53,455 nt of DNA from an uncultured Eubacteriales bacterium (lineage in GTDB: Bacteria; Bacillota; Clostridia; Oscillospirales; Oscillospiraceae): assembly GCA_900319465.1 (NCBI GenBank), contig ONOL01000011.1, positions 1 to 53,455 on the forward strand, written 5' to 3'. A program made the translations under genes and the position numbers. The notes under the pieces are model-generated. The model did not search any database. It saw only the letters and a list, made by a program, of their open reading frames with translations, and was not told where the DNA came from. Positions 41,301 to 49,333 of this stretch are shown in pieces (the first letter of the stretch is position 1; each line of letters opens with the position of its first letter).

Positions 41301-41933
41301 TTACGCTCTTCGGATCGGATGCCGTATGACGGTTTTCCACTTTTCCGGCTCGACCTTGCGCGCGTCGGACAGGTAGATCTCGTGATGGAAGCGGTCGTTT
41401 GTCATATCGTTCCGATATCCGTTTTCCTCGAGAAAGCGATCCATTCGCGCCACGGTCGCGCTCTCGTCGTCAAATGCGCCGATGTGCATGATCTGCACGC
41501 AGAGGCCCTCATCGACCGTCAGGAACTCGGCTTTCGAGCAGTCGAGTTTTTTCTTTTTCGTTGCCGTTTCCACTGCCCAGTCAAAATCCTGTTTGGTGAT
41601 GAAATCCGGAAGCCGGAGCACCGAGATCCAGCAGAATGTCGATTTGTCGGAATCGTCGATCCCGTCGACGCCGTCCTGCCACCAGAAGCCCTCAAGAGGC
41701 GGTACGACGTAATCATAAAAGCCGTCGATCCGGTAGTCGGTCTTGTAACTCATTTTCAGCGTATAGGCGACGGCATACAGCACGCCGACGGCCTCTTTGT
41801 ATGCGCCGCCTTCTTCATTGGGATCGCCTTTTCCCCTGACGGCGATATAGTTGGCCAGCGGGACCGAAATGATCTCCGGCGCATTTTTCGGCATATAGAA
41901 TTCTTTATATTCTTTTTTAAAATCAAACGCCAT
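41301..41933 (-). CDS. GyrI-like small-molecule binding protein
   Basis: This is a 210-residue single-domain GyrI/SbmC-fold protein. FYMPKNAPEIISVPLANYIAVRG at the start and VDEGLCVQIMHIGAFDDESATVARM in the middle match stand-alone GyrI-like proteins (DUF in the YdeI/BmrR-ligand class). No HTH is present. Family members bind amphipathic or cationic compounds. No obvious ribosome-site problem is seen. Confidence 0.87.
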   Translation of the reverse strand: MAFDFKKEYKEFYMPKNAPEIISVPLANYIAVRGKGDPNEEGGAYKEAVGVLYAVAYTLKMSYKTDYRIDGFYDYVVPPLEGFWWQDGVDGIDDSDKSTFCWISVLRLPDFITKQDFDWAVETATKKKKLDCSKAEFLTVDEGLCVQIMHIGAFDDESATVARMDRFLEENGYRNDMTNDRFHHEIYLSDARKVEPEKWKTVIRHPIRRA

Positions 41934-42040
41934 GATTTTTCACCCTTTCAAGATTTGCGCGTCTGCACAGAATACTGCACAGGATCGGTCATCTTCCGAT
42001 TGGTTTCCAGAAACAGGGTTTCTGCCCGACCTACCGGAAT

Positions 42041-42654
42041 TTATAACGATAATGTCGCCACTACAACATTCCTCGTTCCATGAAGAAGCCAGCTTGGAAT
42101 AATACTTCCATCACATCTTTTTTCGTTCATCCACCCTAGAAACCATCCAAAAGCTCCGGGAAGTAAAGTCATTACTATAACCACAGGTATACTGTGTGTT
42201 ACAATGCCAAAAGGGATTCCATGCATCATACCAAATAAAACCGCCTGCATGATATTTCCAGTGGTAAATCCAAGCTTTTCACCAAAGCGTTTTAACAAGA
42301 ATCCTCTAAAGACTACTTCTTCTGATAATCCCGTACGAAGAAAGCCATATGCCAACACAGCCGGAAATGCGGCAAATCCTTTATCGGCAAAGTTGCTGCC
42401 TGCTGTGGTCACCCCTTCTGGAAGAAAGCTTACCGAAAATATTGTCAGGCCTACGTACATTCCCGTGGCAATAAGAACCGCGCATGCCGTGACCCACCAT
42501 TTTCCTTCGCAACTGACTTTTTAATCCCTATCCACTGAAAGAAGTTTTGCTTTTTCCCCGAAGATATCAACCAAAAAATCAGTGGGATAAAAGAAAACAT
42601 TATTAACTGTACTATCGCGCCAACGAATTCGTTGATAAACAATTCAATCATCAT
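42041..42654 (-). pseudogene. CPBP intramembrane metalloprotease with a one-base frameshift
   Basis: Two minus-strand frames join into one protease. The first (from 42654) encodes MMIELFINEFVGAIVQLIMF to IGIKK. The second, shifted by one base, continues VSCEGKWWVTACAVLIATGM and carries LSEEVVFRGFLLKRF and LFGMMHGIPFG, the two CPBP catalytic motifs. The shift lies in an A5 run (plus 42518-42522), where A6 would restore the frame (IKKVSCEGK). It may be a real mutation, slippage, or a sequencing error. The gene is distinctly AT-rich. Confidence 0.8.
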
Positions 42655-42819
42655 CCATTCTTCTCCTGTTTTCTATGCGTAAGTCGACAAATACCGATTT
42701 GAAATTCCCGAAATCATAGGCATCCGCCAGTGATTATAGGGCGTTAATGAAGTCCTCTGAAACCGTTGAAAACAAAGGATTTTCCGCGATCTGCTCACCG
42801 AATCCCTTTATTAATTGTT

Positions 42820-42881
42820 ACACCGTTTCTACAACGCCCGCGCCGCTCATAAGGGCAAAAGCAAGGGCAAGGAAAACTCAT
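42820..42881 (+). mobile_element. C-terminal scrap of a mobile-element protein
   Basis: The plus strand reads LLHRFYNARAAHKGKSKGKENS and TAA (42879-42881). The basic tail next to TnpV is typical of proteins on clostridial mobilizable elements; the parent protein is not identified. The rest of 42655-42820 is AT-rich with no gene seen. Confidence 0.4.
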
Positions 42882-42968
42882 AACAGGATATAACAAGGTG
42901 TGGCAATCGGGAGCCTGTGACATATGTGCGAATACATCAACGGAACTATTATACAGGAGGATTTCACA

Positions 42969-43346
42969 ATGGAAAAGACTAAATATGACGAAAACAACGG
43001 ATTGTGGTACGAACTGCGAGGCGACTATTACATTCCCTGCCTAGCAGTACCGGCTCAAGAGGAAAGACCTATCGGCATTTGGGGGCGGCGGCACCTGCAA
43101 TACATCAAGAAGGAGCGCAAACCCCTGTACATGGAACTGATGACCAGCGGCAGGCTGAATACATACCTTGCCGACATCAACGAAAAGGCGACGGAGCAAA
43201 TGCTCCTGTTGGTAAAGCAGATGGCCGAGCGTGAGGGCGTCACCGAAGAGCTCAAAGCCCAAGATCAAATGCTTTGGGTACAGCGAATGAACAACATCCG
43301 GGACAGGGCAACAGAGCTTGTGAATCATGAGCTGATCTATGTATGA
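42969..43346 (+). mobile_element. TnpV-family transposon-encoded protein
   Basis: This 125-residue TnpV protein contains NNGLWYELRGDYYIPCLAVP, PIGIWGRRHLQYIKKERKPLYMELMTSGRLNTYLADINE and HELIYV, the full length of the family. TnpV occurs on Tn4451-like and related mobilizable elements; its function is unknown. GGAGG precedes the ATG and a terminator follows. No integrase or relaxase is intact nearby, so it marks an eroded element. Confidence 0.88.
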
Positions 43347-43355
43347 GGTATCGGG

Positions 43356-43382
43356 CGGCGGGGAGCGATCCCCGCCGTTTTT
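43356..43382 (+). terminator. Terminator of tnpV
   Basis: CGGCGGGGA (43356-43364) and TCCCCGCCG (43369-43377) form a 9-bp stem with GCGA tetraloop, followed by TTTTTAT. Confidence 0.9.
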
Positions 43383-43456
43383 ATATCTGCACCTCGAATT
43401 TGCGCAAGCCATACTGATGGTATAAAAATATATGATATTTTAGTATTGGCGGTGTC

Positions 43457-43485
43457 TTCCATTTGCCTTATCCTTCAAGTATAAT
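43457..43485 (+). promoter_or_regulatory. Promoter of the XRE regulator/MFS pair
   Basis: A perfect TATAAT (43480-43485) and a weak TTCCAT (43457-43462) are 17 bp apart. Confidence 0.5.
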
Positions 43486-43517
43486 AACAGCAGAAACAGT
43501 CAAAGGGGGATCAACAG

Positions 43518-44529
43518 ATGAAGCTATCGCTCTCTGAAAATATACGTTCGCTTCGGAAACAACGAAAGATGACGCAGGAAAAGTTGGCCGAAGCGCTGGG
43601 GGTTACGGTCGGCGCGGTCTATAAATGGGAATCTGGACAATCACAGCCCGAGCTGAATTTGCTCGTAGAAATGGCAGATTTCTTCGATACGTCGGTTGAT
43701 GTGCTGCTTGGCTACAGGATCCAGGACAACCGTCTGGATTCCGCTCTGGAACGGATCGGCGCATATTGCCAGTCGCTGGATCCGGCGGCGATTCCCGAAG
43801 CGGAAAAGGTATTGGGAAAATATCCTCATTCTTTTCGTGCCGTTTATGAATGTGCAAGTGTTTTCCTCGTTTACGGCGCCGCCAATCATGACCTGAGGCA
43901 ACTCAAGCGAGCCTTGGAATTGTTTGAGCGATCAAGGATGCTGCTTCCGCAGAATGACGATCCCCGCATCAGCGACGCCACAATCTGCGGAAACCTGTCG
44001 ATCGTCCGGTTCCTGCTCGGCGAACAGGAAAAGAGTCTCGAACTGTTGAAGAGAAACAATGCCGGTGGCATTTTCAGCAGTGATATCGGGGCATTCCTGT
44101 CGATCTATGGGGACGCCCCGGAAGAAGCTGGTCCTTTTTTGTCTGAAGCATTGTTATCGGGAGCATCCACCCTTTTCACCGCGATTCTCGGGTATGTGTT
44201 CCTGTATCGCTCCAGAAACGACTGGGCTTCGGCTATGGACATCCTCGCTTGCGGAAATGCTTGTTTTATTTGCTTATGTCCAAGCGAAGATTGGTATGCA
44301 GGAAGAATCATCAGATTCGTTAAAGAAAGCTCTGACGATGGCACTTCGTTTCGATGCCATGCCTGATTACAGCCTGAAAGCAATGCGTTTTGCTGAACAC
44401 ATGGATCAATCGACAGTTTTCGATATACTCGGTGCGACCGCTTCGGAAAGTATAAGCAACTTGATCGGCCTTCTGAAGGATCAGAGATTCGCCGATCAAT
44501 GGGAGGAGGCAACAAGGAATGAAAAGTGA
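43518..44529 (+). pseudogene. XRE-type regulator with TPR-like tail, frameshifted
   Basis: The first frame encodes an HTH (SLSENIRSLRKQRKMTQEKL, EALGVTVGAVYKWESGQSQP) and helical repeats up to about residue 245 (RNDWASAMDILA). From about 44250 the natural continuation lies in another frame (EMLVLFAYVQAKIGMQEESS to DQWEEATRNEK, stop 44529). One base is lost or gained near 44250. The original protein would have about 336 residues. Its end overlaps the MFS start by 11 bp, so it presumably controlled that transporter. Confidence 0.75.
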
Positions 44530-45797
44530 TAATCAAAAGAAAGGCAATGTTTTTCGAAACCGAAACTTCCGTTTGGTCTTCCTGGGTGCGCTGGTATCCG
44601 AGCTTGGCGCGATCCTGTACAGCTTCGCGGTGAGCTTCTACATCCTTGAGATCAGCGGCAACGGGACTTTGTGGCGTTGCGATGCTGGTCTTCACACCGG
44701 TCGGCGGGGTGCTCGGCGACCGGAAAAACAAGGCGAAGATCATGTATGGCTGCGATTATTTGAAGGGCGGCGTGATCATCCTCGCCACCGTGCTCATGCT
44801 GGTATTTCCCGAACCCCGTGCGCACATCGTTATTCTCTTTGTTCTTGGGATTTTCGGCAACGCAGTCAGCGGCGTCTTTAATCCTGCGGCAGGCGCGCTC
44901 TTCCCGCACATTGTCGAGGAGAGCCAGCTGCAGCAGGCCAACTCCTATTTCACTATGAAAAGCTCCTTGGAGAGCATCCTCGGGGTCATCCTGGCCGGCA
45001 TCCTCTACGCCGCTCTGCCGATTCACGTCCTGTTCTTCTTTGTCGGCATCTGCTTTGTGGCCTCCGGCATTTCGGAAATGCTGATCCGCTATGATTTCGT
45101 ACCTTCCGAAGAGCCGTTGACGCTCCGGCTCGCGCTGCACGACATGGGCGACGGAGTCACTTATCTGAAGACCAAAAAGGCGATCCTCGCTCTGTTGGCC
45201 TCCGTCCTGTTCATCAATTTCTTCTTTGCGCCGGTGACCGGGAATTTCCTTCCGTACTTTATCAAAACGGATCTGGCGAGCGCTCCGTACTATCTCTTTG
45301 ACAATGTCCTGAAGCCCGAACTGTGGTCCTCCGTATTCAGTGTATGCATCGGCCTCAGCTCGCTGCTTGGCGCGGCGATCCTGAGCGGCCGTCCGCAGGC
45401 GGACAAATGCGGTCGGAAGGTTTCCCGTCTGCTCTGTTATGTGGCCGCCCTCATCATCGGGCTAACGTTTTGCTATGCGGTCTTCGTCGACCGCGGGGCG
45501 CGGATCAACGCATTTCTGATCGCGTTCAGCCTGGGCTGCGCAATGATCGGGTTTTTGATCTCCTGTATCAACATCCCCGTCACAACTGCGATCATGCGGA
45601 TCGTGGACAAAGACAAGCTGAGCAAGGTTAACAGCCTCACCAGCATCGGTTCACAGGGTATGATCCCCCTCGCATCGGTACTGGCCGGCGTGATCCTGAA
45701 TGCTTTCGGCAGCACCGTCCTGCTGGCTTTCTGCTCCTTGGGCTTCACGGTCACTGCCATATCTCTGTTGTTCAGCCGACAATTCAAAGAGTTGTGA
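44519..45797 (+). pseudogene. MFS transporter with frameshift/small deletion
   Basis: The first frame gives MKSDNQKKGNVFRNRNFRLV and LGALVSELGAILYSFAVSFY up to EISGNGT. The second frame resumes GVAMLVFTPVGGVLGDRKNKAK and continues to 45797 with about ten further membrane segments. Compared with the usual MFS_3 layout about 8-10 residues and the frame are lost near 44665. The ATG at 44646 could give an N-terminally truncated protein. It is translationally coupled to the damaged XRE regulator. Confidence 0.78.
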
Positions 45798-45856
45798 TAA
45801 CCTTGATTACTAGGAATAGGCCCGGGTTACCATATGAAACTCTCATTAACCGTCTG

Positions 45857-45892
45857 ACGCCCTGCAAGCCTCAAACTTGCAGGGCGTTTCTA
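45857..45892 (+). terminator. Terminator of the XRE/MFS pair
   Basis: ACGCCCTGCAAG (45857-45868) and CTTGCAGGGCGT (45877-45888) form a 12-bp perfect stem followed by TTC. A second short hairpin (CCGCAGG/CCTGCGG) follows at about 45901-45918. Confidence 0.85.
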
Positions 45893-45932
45893 TGTATGCA
45901 CCGCAGGGGCTCCTGCGGTGTATTATTCTGTC

Positions 45933-46085
45933 TTAGCGTCCTCTGTCATAATCGTGACTGCGAGGGCGGGTCTGCTGCCGCCGTGCGTCGTTCCGGCGCT
46001 TGGCCTCCGCTTCCATATCCCGGAGCTTCTTTCGGATACTTTCTTTTTTAGGTGGTACCTGCTGGGGCTGGTGGCATTGCGCCAG
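45933..46085 (-). mobile_element. C-terminal tail of a mobilization-type protein
   Basis: The minus strand ends ...KKESIRKKLRDMEAEAKRRND, then ARRQQTRPRSHDYDRGR and TAA (45933-45935). Such highly charged tails end relaxases and related proteins on clostridial mobilizable elements. It meets the 5'-truncated sugar-hydrolase fragment at about 46085, so this is an insertion or deletion junction. Confidence 0.45.
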
Positions 46086-46086
46086 C

Positions 46087-46986
46087 ATGAAGGTCGGAGT
46101 CTGCCACATTTTCGAGCGCCGGGTCGGCCTATGGCCCGCGGGATTTGACGCGGACGGTGAACTCTTCTGCAACCAGCGCTACGGCGACTGGCCGATGGAT
46201 GTGGACCGACTTCGCGACGATTCCTGGGCGGAGCCGGGCTGGATGCTCCTGAGCTATGGGAAGCAGGCCTTCGCCTCCTCTTGCGCGGAGGGACATGGCG
46301 CGGAAAACGCCGTGGATGAGAAGGTACAGACCCGGTGGAAGGCAGCAGACGCCGAACCCGGACACTGGCTCTGTGTCGATCTGGGAGAGGAGATGGACGT
46401 CCATGCTGTTCAGATCAACTTTGCCGACGATCCGGAAATGAATCCCGCCTGTCCGGGCGAGTTCGTCCAGACGCCGGACACGCTCCGCTTTATCGATCTG
46501 CACAGCGGCGGACCGACGCAATGGCGGCTGGAAACGTCTCTTGACGGGGAAGGCTGGGAGCTTCTGAAGGACAACTGGGAGGCGCAGACCGATCTGTGCC
46601 ACGATCTGGTCGTGTCTGCTTCCGGTGTGAGCGCCAGATTCATCCGACTGTCCGTTCGCGCTGTCCCGTATCAGGCGATCCCCTGCGTCTCCGGTCTGCG
46701 CGTCTTCGGCAGAAGAAACGGCGAAAAGCCGCCCCGCCCGCAGGTACGGGTCGAGCGGCTCGGCGATCTTGACTTTACGGTCTCGACGGAGGAAAACGCC
46801 GACACACTGGGCTATAATATCCTCTGGGGACACAGTCCCGACAAGCTGTACCACAGCTATCTTGTAATGGGAAACGGCCTTGACAAGAAACGGATCGGCG
46901 GTATCACGAAAGGGCAAAGCCTTTTTGTGCGTGTCGACGCCTTCAATGAAAGCGGCATCACGCTCGGGGAGGTCATCCGCTTATGA
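46087..46986 (+). pseudogene. 5'-truncated glycosidase: C-terminal end with discoidin-like domain
   Basis: The frame starts CHIFERRVGLWPAGFDADGELFCNQRYGDWP, the region following the catalytic propeller in GH43-type xylosidases/arabinofuranosidases. A discoidin (F5/8 C) domain follows (YGKQAFASSCAEGHGAENAVDEK..., ...GHWLCVDLGEEMDVHAVQINF), then a fibronectin-like module (FTVSTEENADTLGYNILWGH). The catalytic N-terminus is absent, replaced by the mobilization-protein tail. The ATG at 46087 has no ribosome site. Confidence 0.7.
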
Positions 46987-47058
46987 GGAAAAGGAAAAAG
47001 ACAATCGTGATCACACAGTCGGGGCAACTCTCTTATCGTCTAAAAAAGAATAAATGAC

Positions 47059-47130
47059 AATTTATCCCCTGAGCTGAAAAACAGTTCAGGGGATAAATTT
47101 CTCCTTGACAAACCTCTCCTGGCAGACAAA
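47059..47130. repeat. Flanking direct repeat, copy A (hairpin)
   Basis: AATTTATCCCCTGA (47059-47072) and its complement (47086-47099) form a 14-bp stem; TTCTCCTTGACAAACCTCT and CTGGCAGACAAA follow. The same unit occurs in the same orientation at 51233-51308. On the minus strand it can also terminate the nrfA-resB-ccsA operon. The remainder of 46987-47233 has no gene. Confidence 0.75.
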
Positions 47131-47233
47131 TGTGGAACCGAGCTTTTTCTCCGGGGTAATGCCGGGCAGTCAGCCTTCGGCGCCTCCCCCGGATCGAAGA
47201 CGGTATGGCAGCGTATGCTTCTGTCAGTGCCGC

Positions 47234-48022
47234 TCAGGCGTAGGAGTGCAGGCCGGGCAGGAGGGTGTTGACGCCGGCAAAGGTGAACAGCACCACCGGG
47301 ATCGCGACGATCAGATACCAGGCGAGGAAGGCCGCGTCCTTTTTCCGGCGCAGGCGCAGATGCAGATACACGGCGTAAATGATCCAGGTGATCAGCGCCC
47401 AGGTTTCCTTCGGATCCCAGGTCCAGAAAGCCGACCAGGCCTGCTCGGCCCAGATCGCGCCCGAGAGGATCACGACTGTGAGGAACAGAAAGCCAAAGCC
47501 GACAAGGCGGTAGCTCAGATAGTCCATCTGCTGCAGCTTCAATTCGTCCGCCGTGCCTTGCTTTTTCATGCGGAGATAGCGCAAGCTGACGCACCCGGCC
47601 AGCACGAAGGCCGAATAGGCGAACACCGCCGAGCCGATGTGGATGCCGAACCAGGCGCTGCGCAGGGCGGGCATCAGTTCGGTGATCTCGCGCGGCTGCA
47701 GGGCGGCATAGCTCAATATCAGCAGCGCCGCGGGCATTGCGGCGACGCTCAGCCACACTGCTTTGACCTTGACGCGCAGCACGATCAGCAGCAGCGCGAT
47801 GCCCCAGGCAAAAGCGCAGGCAAACTCAAACTGGTTCGAGAGCGGCAGCCGCCGGGCGATCACGCCGCGCAGTACGAGAAAGAGCGTATGCAGCGCAAAG
47901 GCGGCGACAAAGACCGGCCAGGAAAGCCCGGCGAGCTTTTCTTTTTTGAAGGCCGCGGCGGAAAACTGCAGGACCACCGCGACAAAATACAGGCCGAGAA
48001 CGACGAAAAACAGTGCGTTCAT
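47234..48022 (-). CDS. ccsA: System II cytochrome c biogenesis protein CcsA/ResC
   Basis: This 262-residue protein has eight hydrophobic segments and the heme-handling WWD motif (WSAFWTWDPKETWALITW), with flanking histidines (FGIHIGSAVF and near the C-terminus). With ResB it exports heme and attaches it to CXXCH motifs outside the membrane. The start overlaps the resB stop (ATGA). Its presence is needed only for c-type cytochromes, matching the multiheme gene in this operon. Confidence 0.93.
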   Translation of the reverse strand: MNALFFVVLGLYFVAVVLQFSAAAFKKEKLAGLSWPVFVAAFALHTLFLVLRGVIARRLPLSNQFEFACAFAWGIALLLIVLRVKVKAVWLSVAAMPAALLILSYAALQPREITELMPALRSAWFGIHIGSAVFAYSAFVLAGCVSLRYLRMKKQGTADELKLQQMDYLSYRLVGFGFLFLTVVILSGAIWAEQAWSAFWTWDPKETWALITWIIYAVYLHLRLRRKKDAAFLAWYLIVAIPVVLFTFAGVNTLLPGLHSYA

Positions 48023-49275
48023 GCGTAAGCCTCCCTTTCACAGTCTTTCAGTAGGGTCTTCAGCTCGAGGCGTGTGCCCTCGCTCTTCGCGCCGCCGACG
48101 GCATAGCCCTCGCCGTCGACGCGCACCAGCACCGGCGGCAGGAAGAACAGCAGCGTCAGCCCCAGGAGCATCAGCACGAAGCCGACGACCAGCAGCGCGT
48201 TGACCGCGGTCGGGGTGATCTTGATGCGCAGGCCGGGGTAATTGACCGGCTCGTTGAAGGTGAAGCGGAGCGTGCCGACCTCGACCGTGTCTCCGGGGAC
48301 GAGAAAGCGCAGCGTCTGCTCTCCGTTTTCGGCGAGCTGGACGTGGTAGATCGGCCTCGGATAGCCGCCGCCCGCATTGGACACGGGCATCCGCTCACCC
48401 GAAGCGGTGACGATATAATCCGGGTACAGCGCCACATACCAGAGCCCGTTAACGTTATCCAACGAGAGAAAGGACAGTTCGGCGAGCAGGAAGACGTCAG
48501 AGCCGTCGTTTTCCAGGTTCGTCACAGTGACGGAGCCCGCGGTGCCGTAGCTCTGCTGGTAGACCTTGTAGGAGCCGAAGCTCAGCGGGTGGTTGACGCT
48601 GATCTCACCGCTTTTGCTGCGGCCGTCCGGCAGCGTAACCGTCAGTGCGCTCGTATAATCCAGCCGCCCGCTCGCGTCGGTCACCCGGAAGTCACTGACG
48701 GCAAAGCGCGCCGTGCCGCCGTTTTTCGCCGGGAGCACGACGCTCTCGCCGGGCATGCAGTCCAGATCGACGACCTGCGGCAGATAGAGTGCCGCCGCCC
48801 CGACGAGGATCGTCAGCAGGATCGCCAGATGTGTCAGAAAGCTGCCGAAGCGGCCATAGAGCCGCTTGTGCCAGACCCTCGCCCCGCCGCAGTCCGTCAT
48901 CCGGCAGCCGGTGCTCTGCAGATGCTGCTCCAGTTTTGTCAGGCCCTCCGGTGTCAGCTGAACGAGGGTCTTCATCCGCGCACAGCCTTCGACCAACGTC
49001 TGCGGCCCGCAAAAGACCGCCAAGGCGCGCAACAGCGAGCAGAGTGTCAGATTCAGGCATAGAAGCGAAAGCAGCGCAAGAAAATACCAACTTTTGAACA
49101 CCCGATTAAGCCGCAGCGCGAGCAGCAGGGTGTGCCAAGCCGGATAGGCCTCGGCGTACCAGGCGGCCGCGCGCTCCTGCGGGATTACGGAGCCGACGAC
49201 CGACAGTGCGGCGATCAGGATCAGCAGCACGATGCCGAAGCGCATCGAGCGCAGGAAATTCAGCAGTTTTTTCAT
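48019..49275 (-). CDS. resB: System II cytochrome c biogenesis protein ResB
   Basis: This is a 418-residue ResB/Ccs1 protein. Three transmembrane segments lie near the N-terminus (MRFGIVLLILIAALSVVGSVIPQ is typical), followed by a large extracytoplasmic domain (about 170-360; VFLLAELSF, GGYPRPIYHVQL) and a C-terminal membrane segment (VGFVLMLLGLTLLFFLPP). Partner of CcsA; AGGTGATCGT precedes the ATG right after an intercistronic hairpin. Confidence 0.93.
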   Translation of the reverse strand: MKKLLNFLRSMRFGIVLLILIAALSVVGSVIPQERAAAWYAEAYPAWHTLLLALRLNRVFKSWYFLALLSLLCLNLTLCSLLRALAVFCGPQTLVEGCARMKTLVQLTPEGLTKLEQHLQSTGCRMTDCGGARVWHKRLYGRFGSFLTHLAILLTILVGAAALYLPQVVDLDCMPGESVVLPAKNGGTARFAVSDFRVTDASGRLDYTSALTVTLPDGRSKSGEISVNHPLSFGSYKVYQQSYGTAGSVTVTNLENDGSDVFLLAELSFLSLDNVNGLWYVALYPDYIVTASGERMPVSNAGGGYPRPIYHVQLAENGEQTLRFLVPGDTVEVGTLRFTFNEPVNYPGLRIKITPTAVNALLVVGFVLMLLGLTLLFFLPPVLVRVDGEGYAVGGAKSEGTRLELKTLLKDCEREAYA

Positions 49276-49285
49276 ACGATCACCT

Positions 49286-49319
49286 AAGAAAACCGCCCGT
49301 CCAGCCGGGCGGGCGGTTT
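49286..49319 (-). terminator. Attenuating terminator between nrfA-like gene and resB
   Basis: AAACCGCCCG and CGGGCGGTTT pair over 10 bp, followed on the minus strand by TTTTCTTAGG. It may make the cytochrome mRNA more abundant than the maturation genes. Confidence 0.7.
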
Positions 49320-49333
49320 CGGATTTGATTCTG

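Noticed and set aside
44059-44529. Separate small gene with an ATG inside the XRE regulator
   Set aside because: Its C-terminal half is the natural continuation of the regulator in another frame; the N-terminal half is a shadow.
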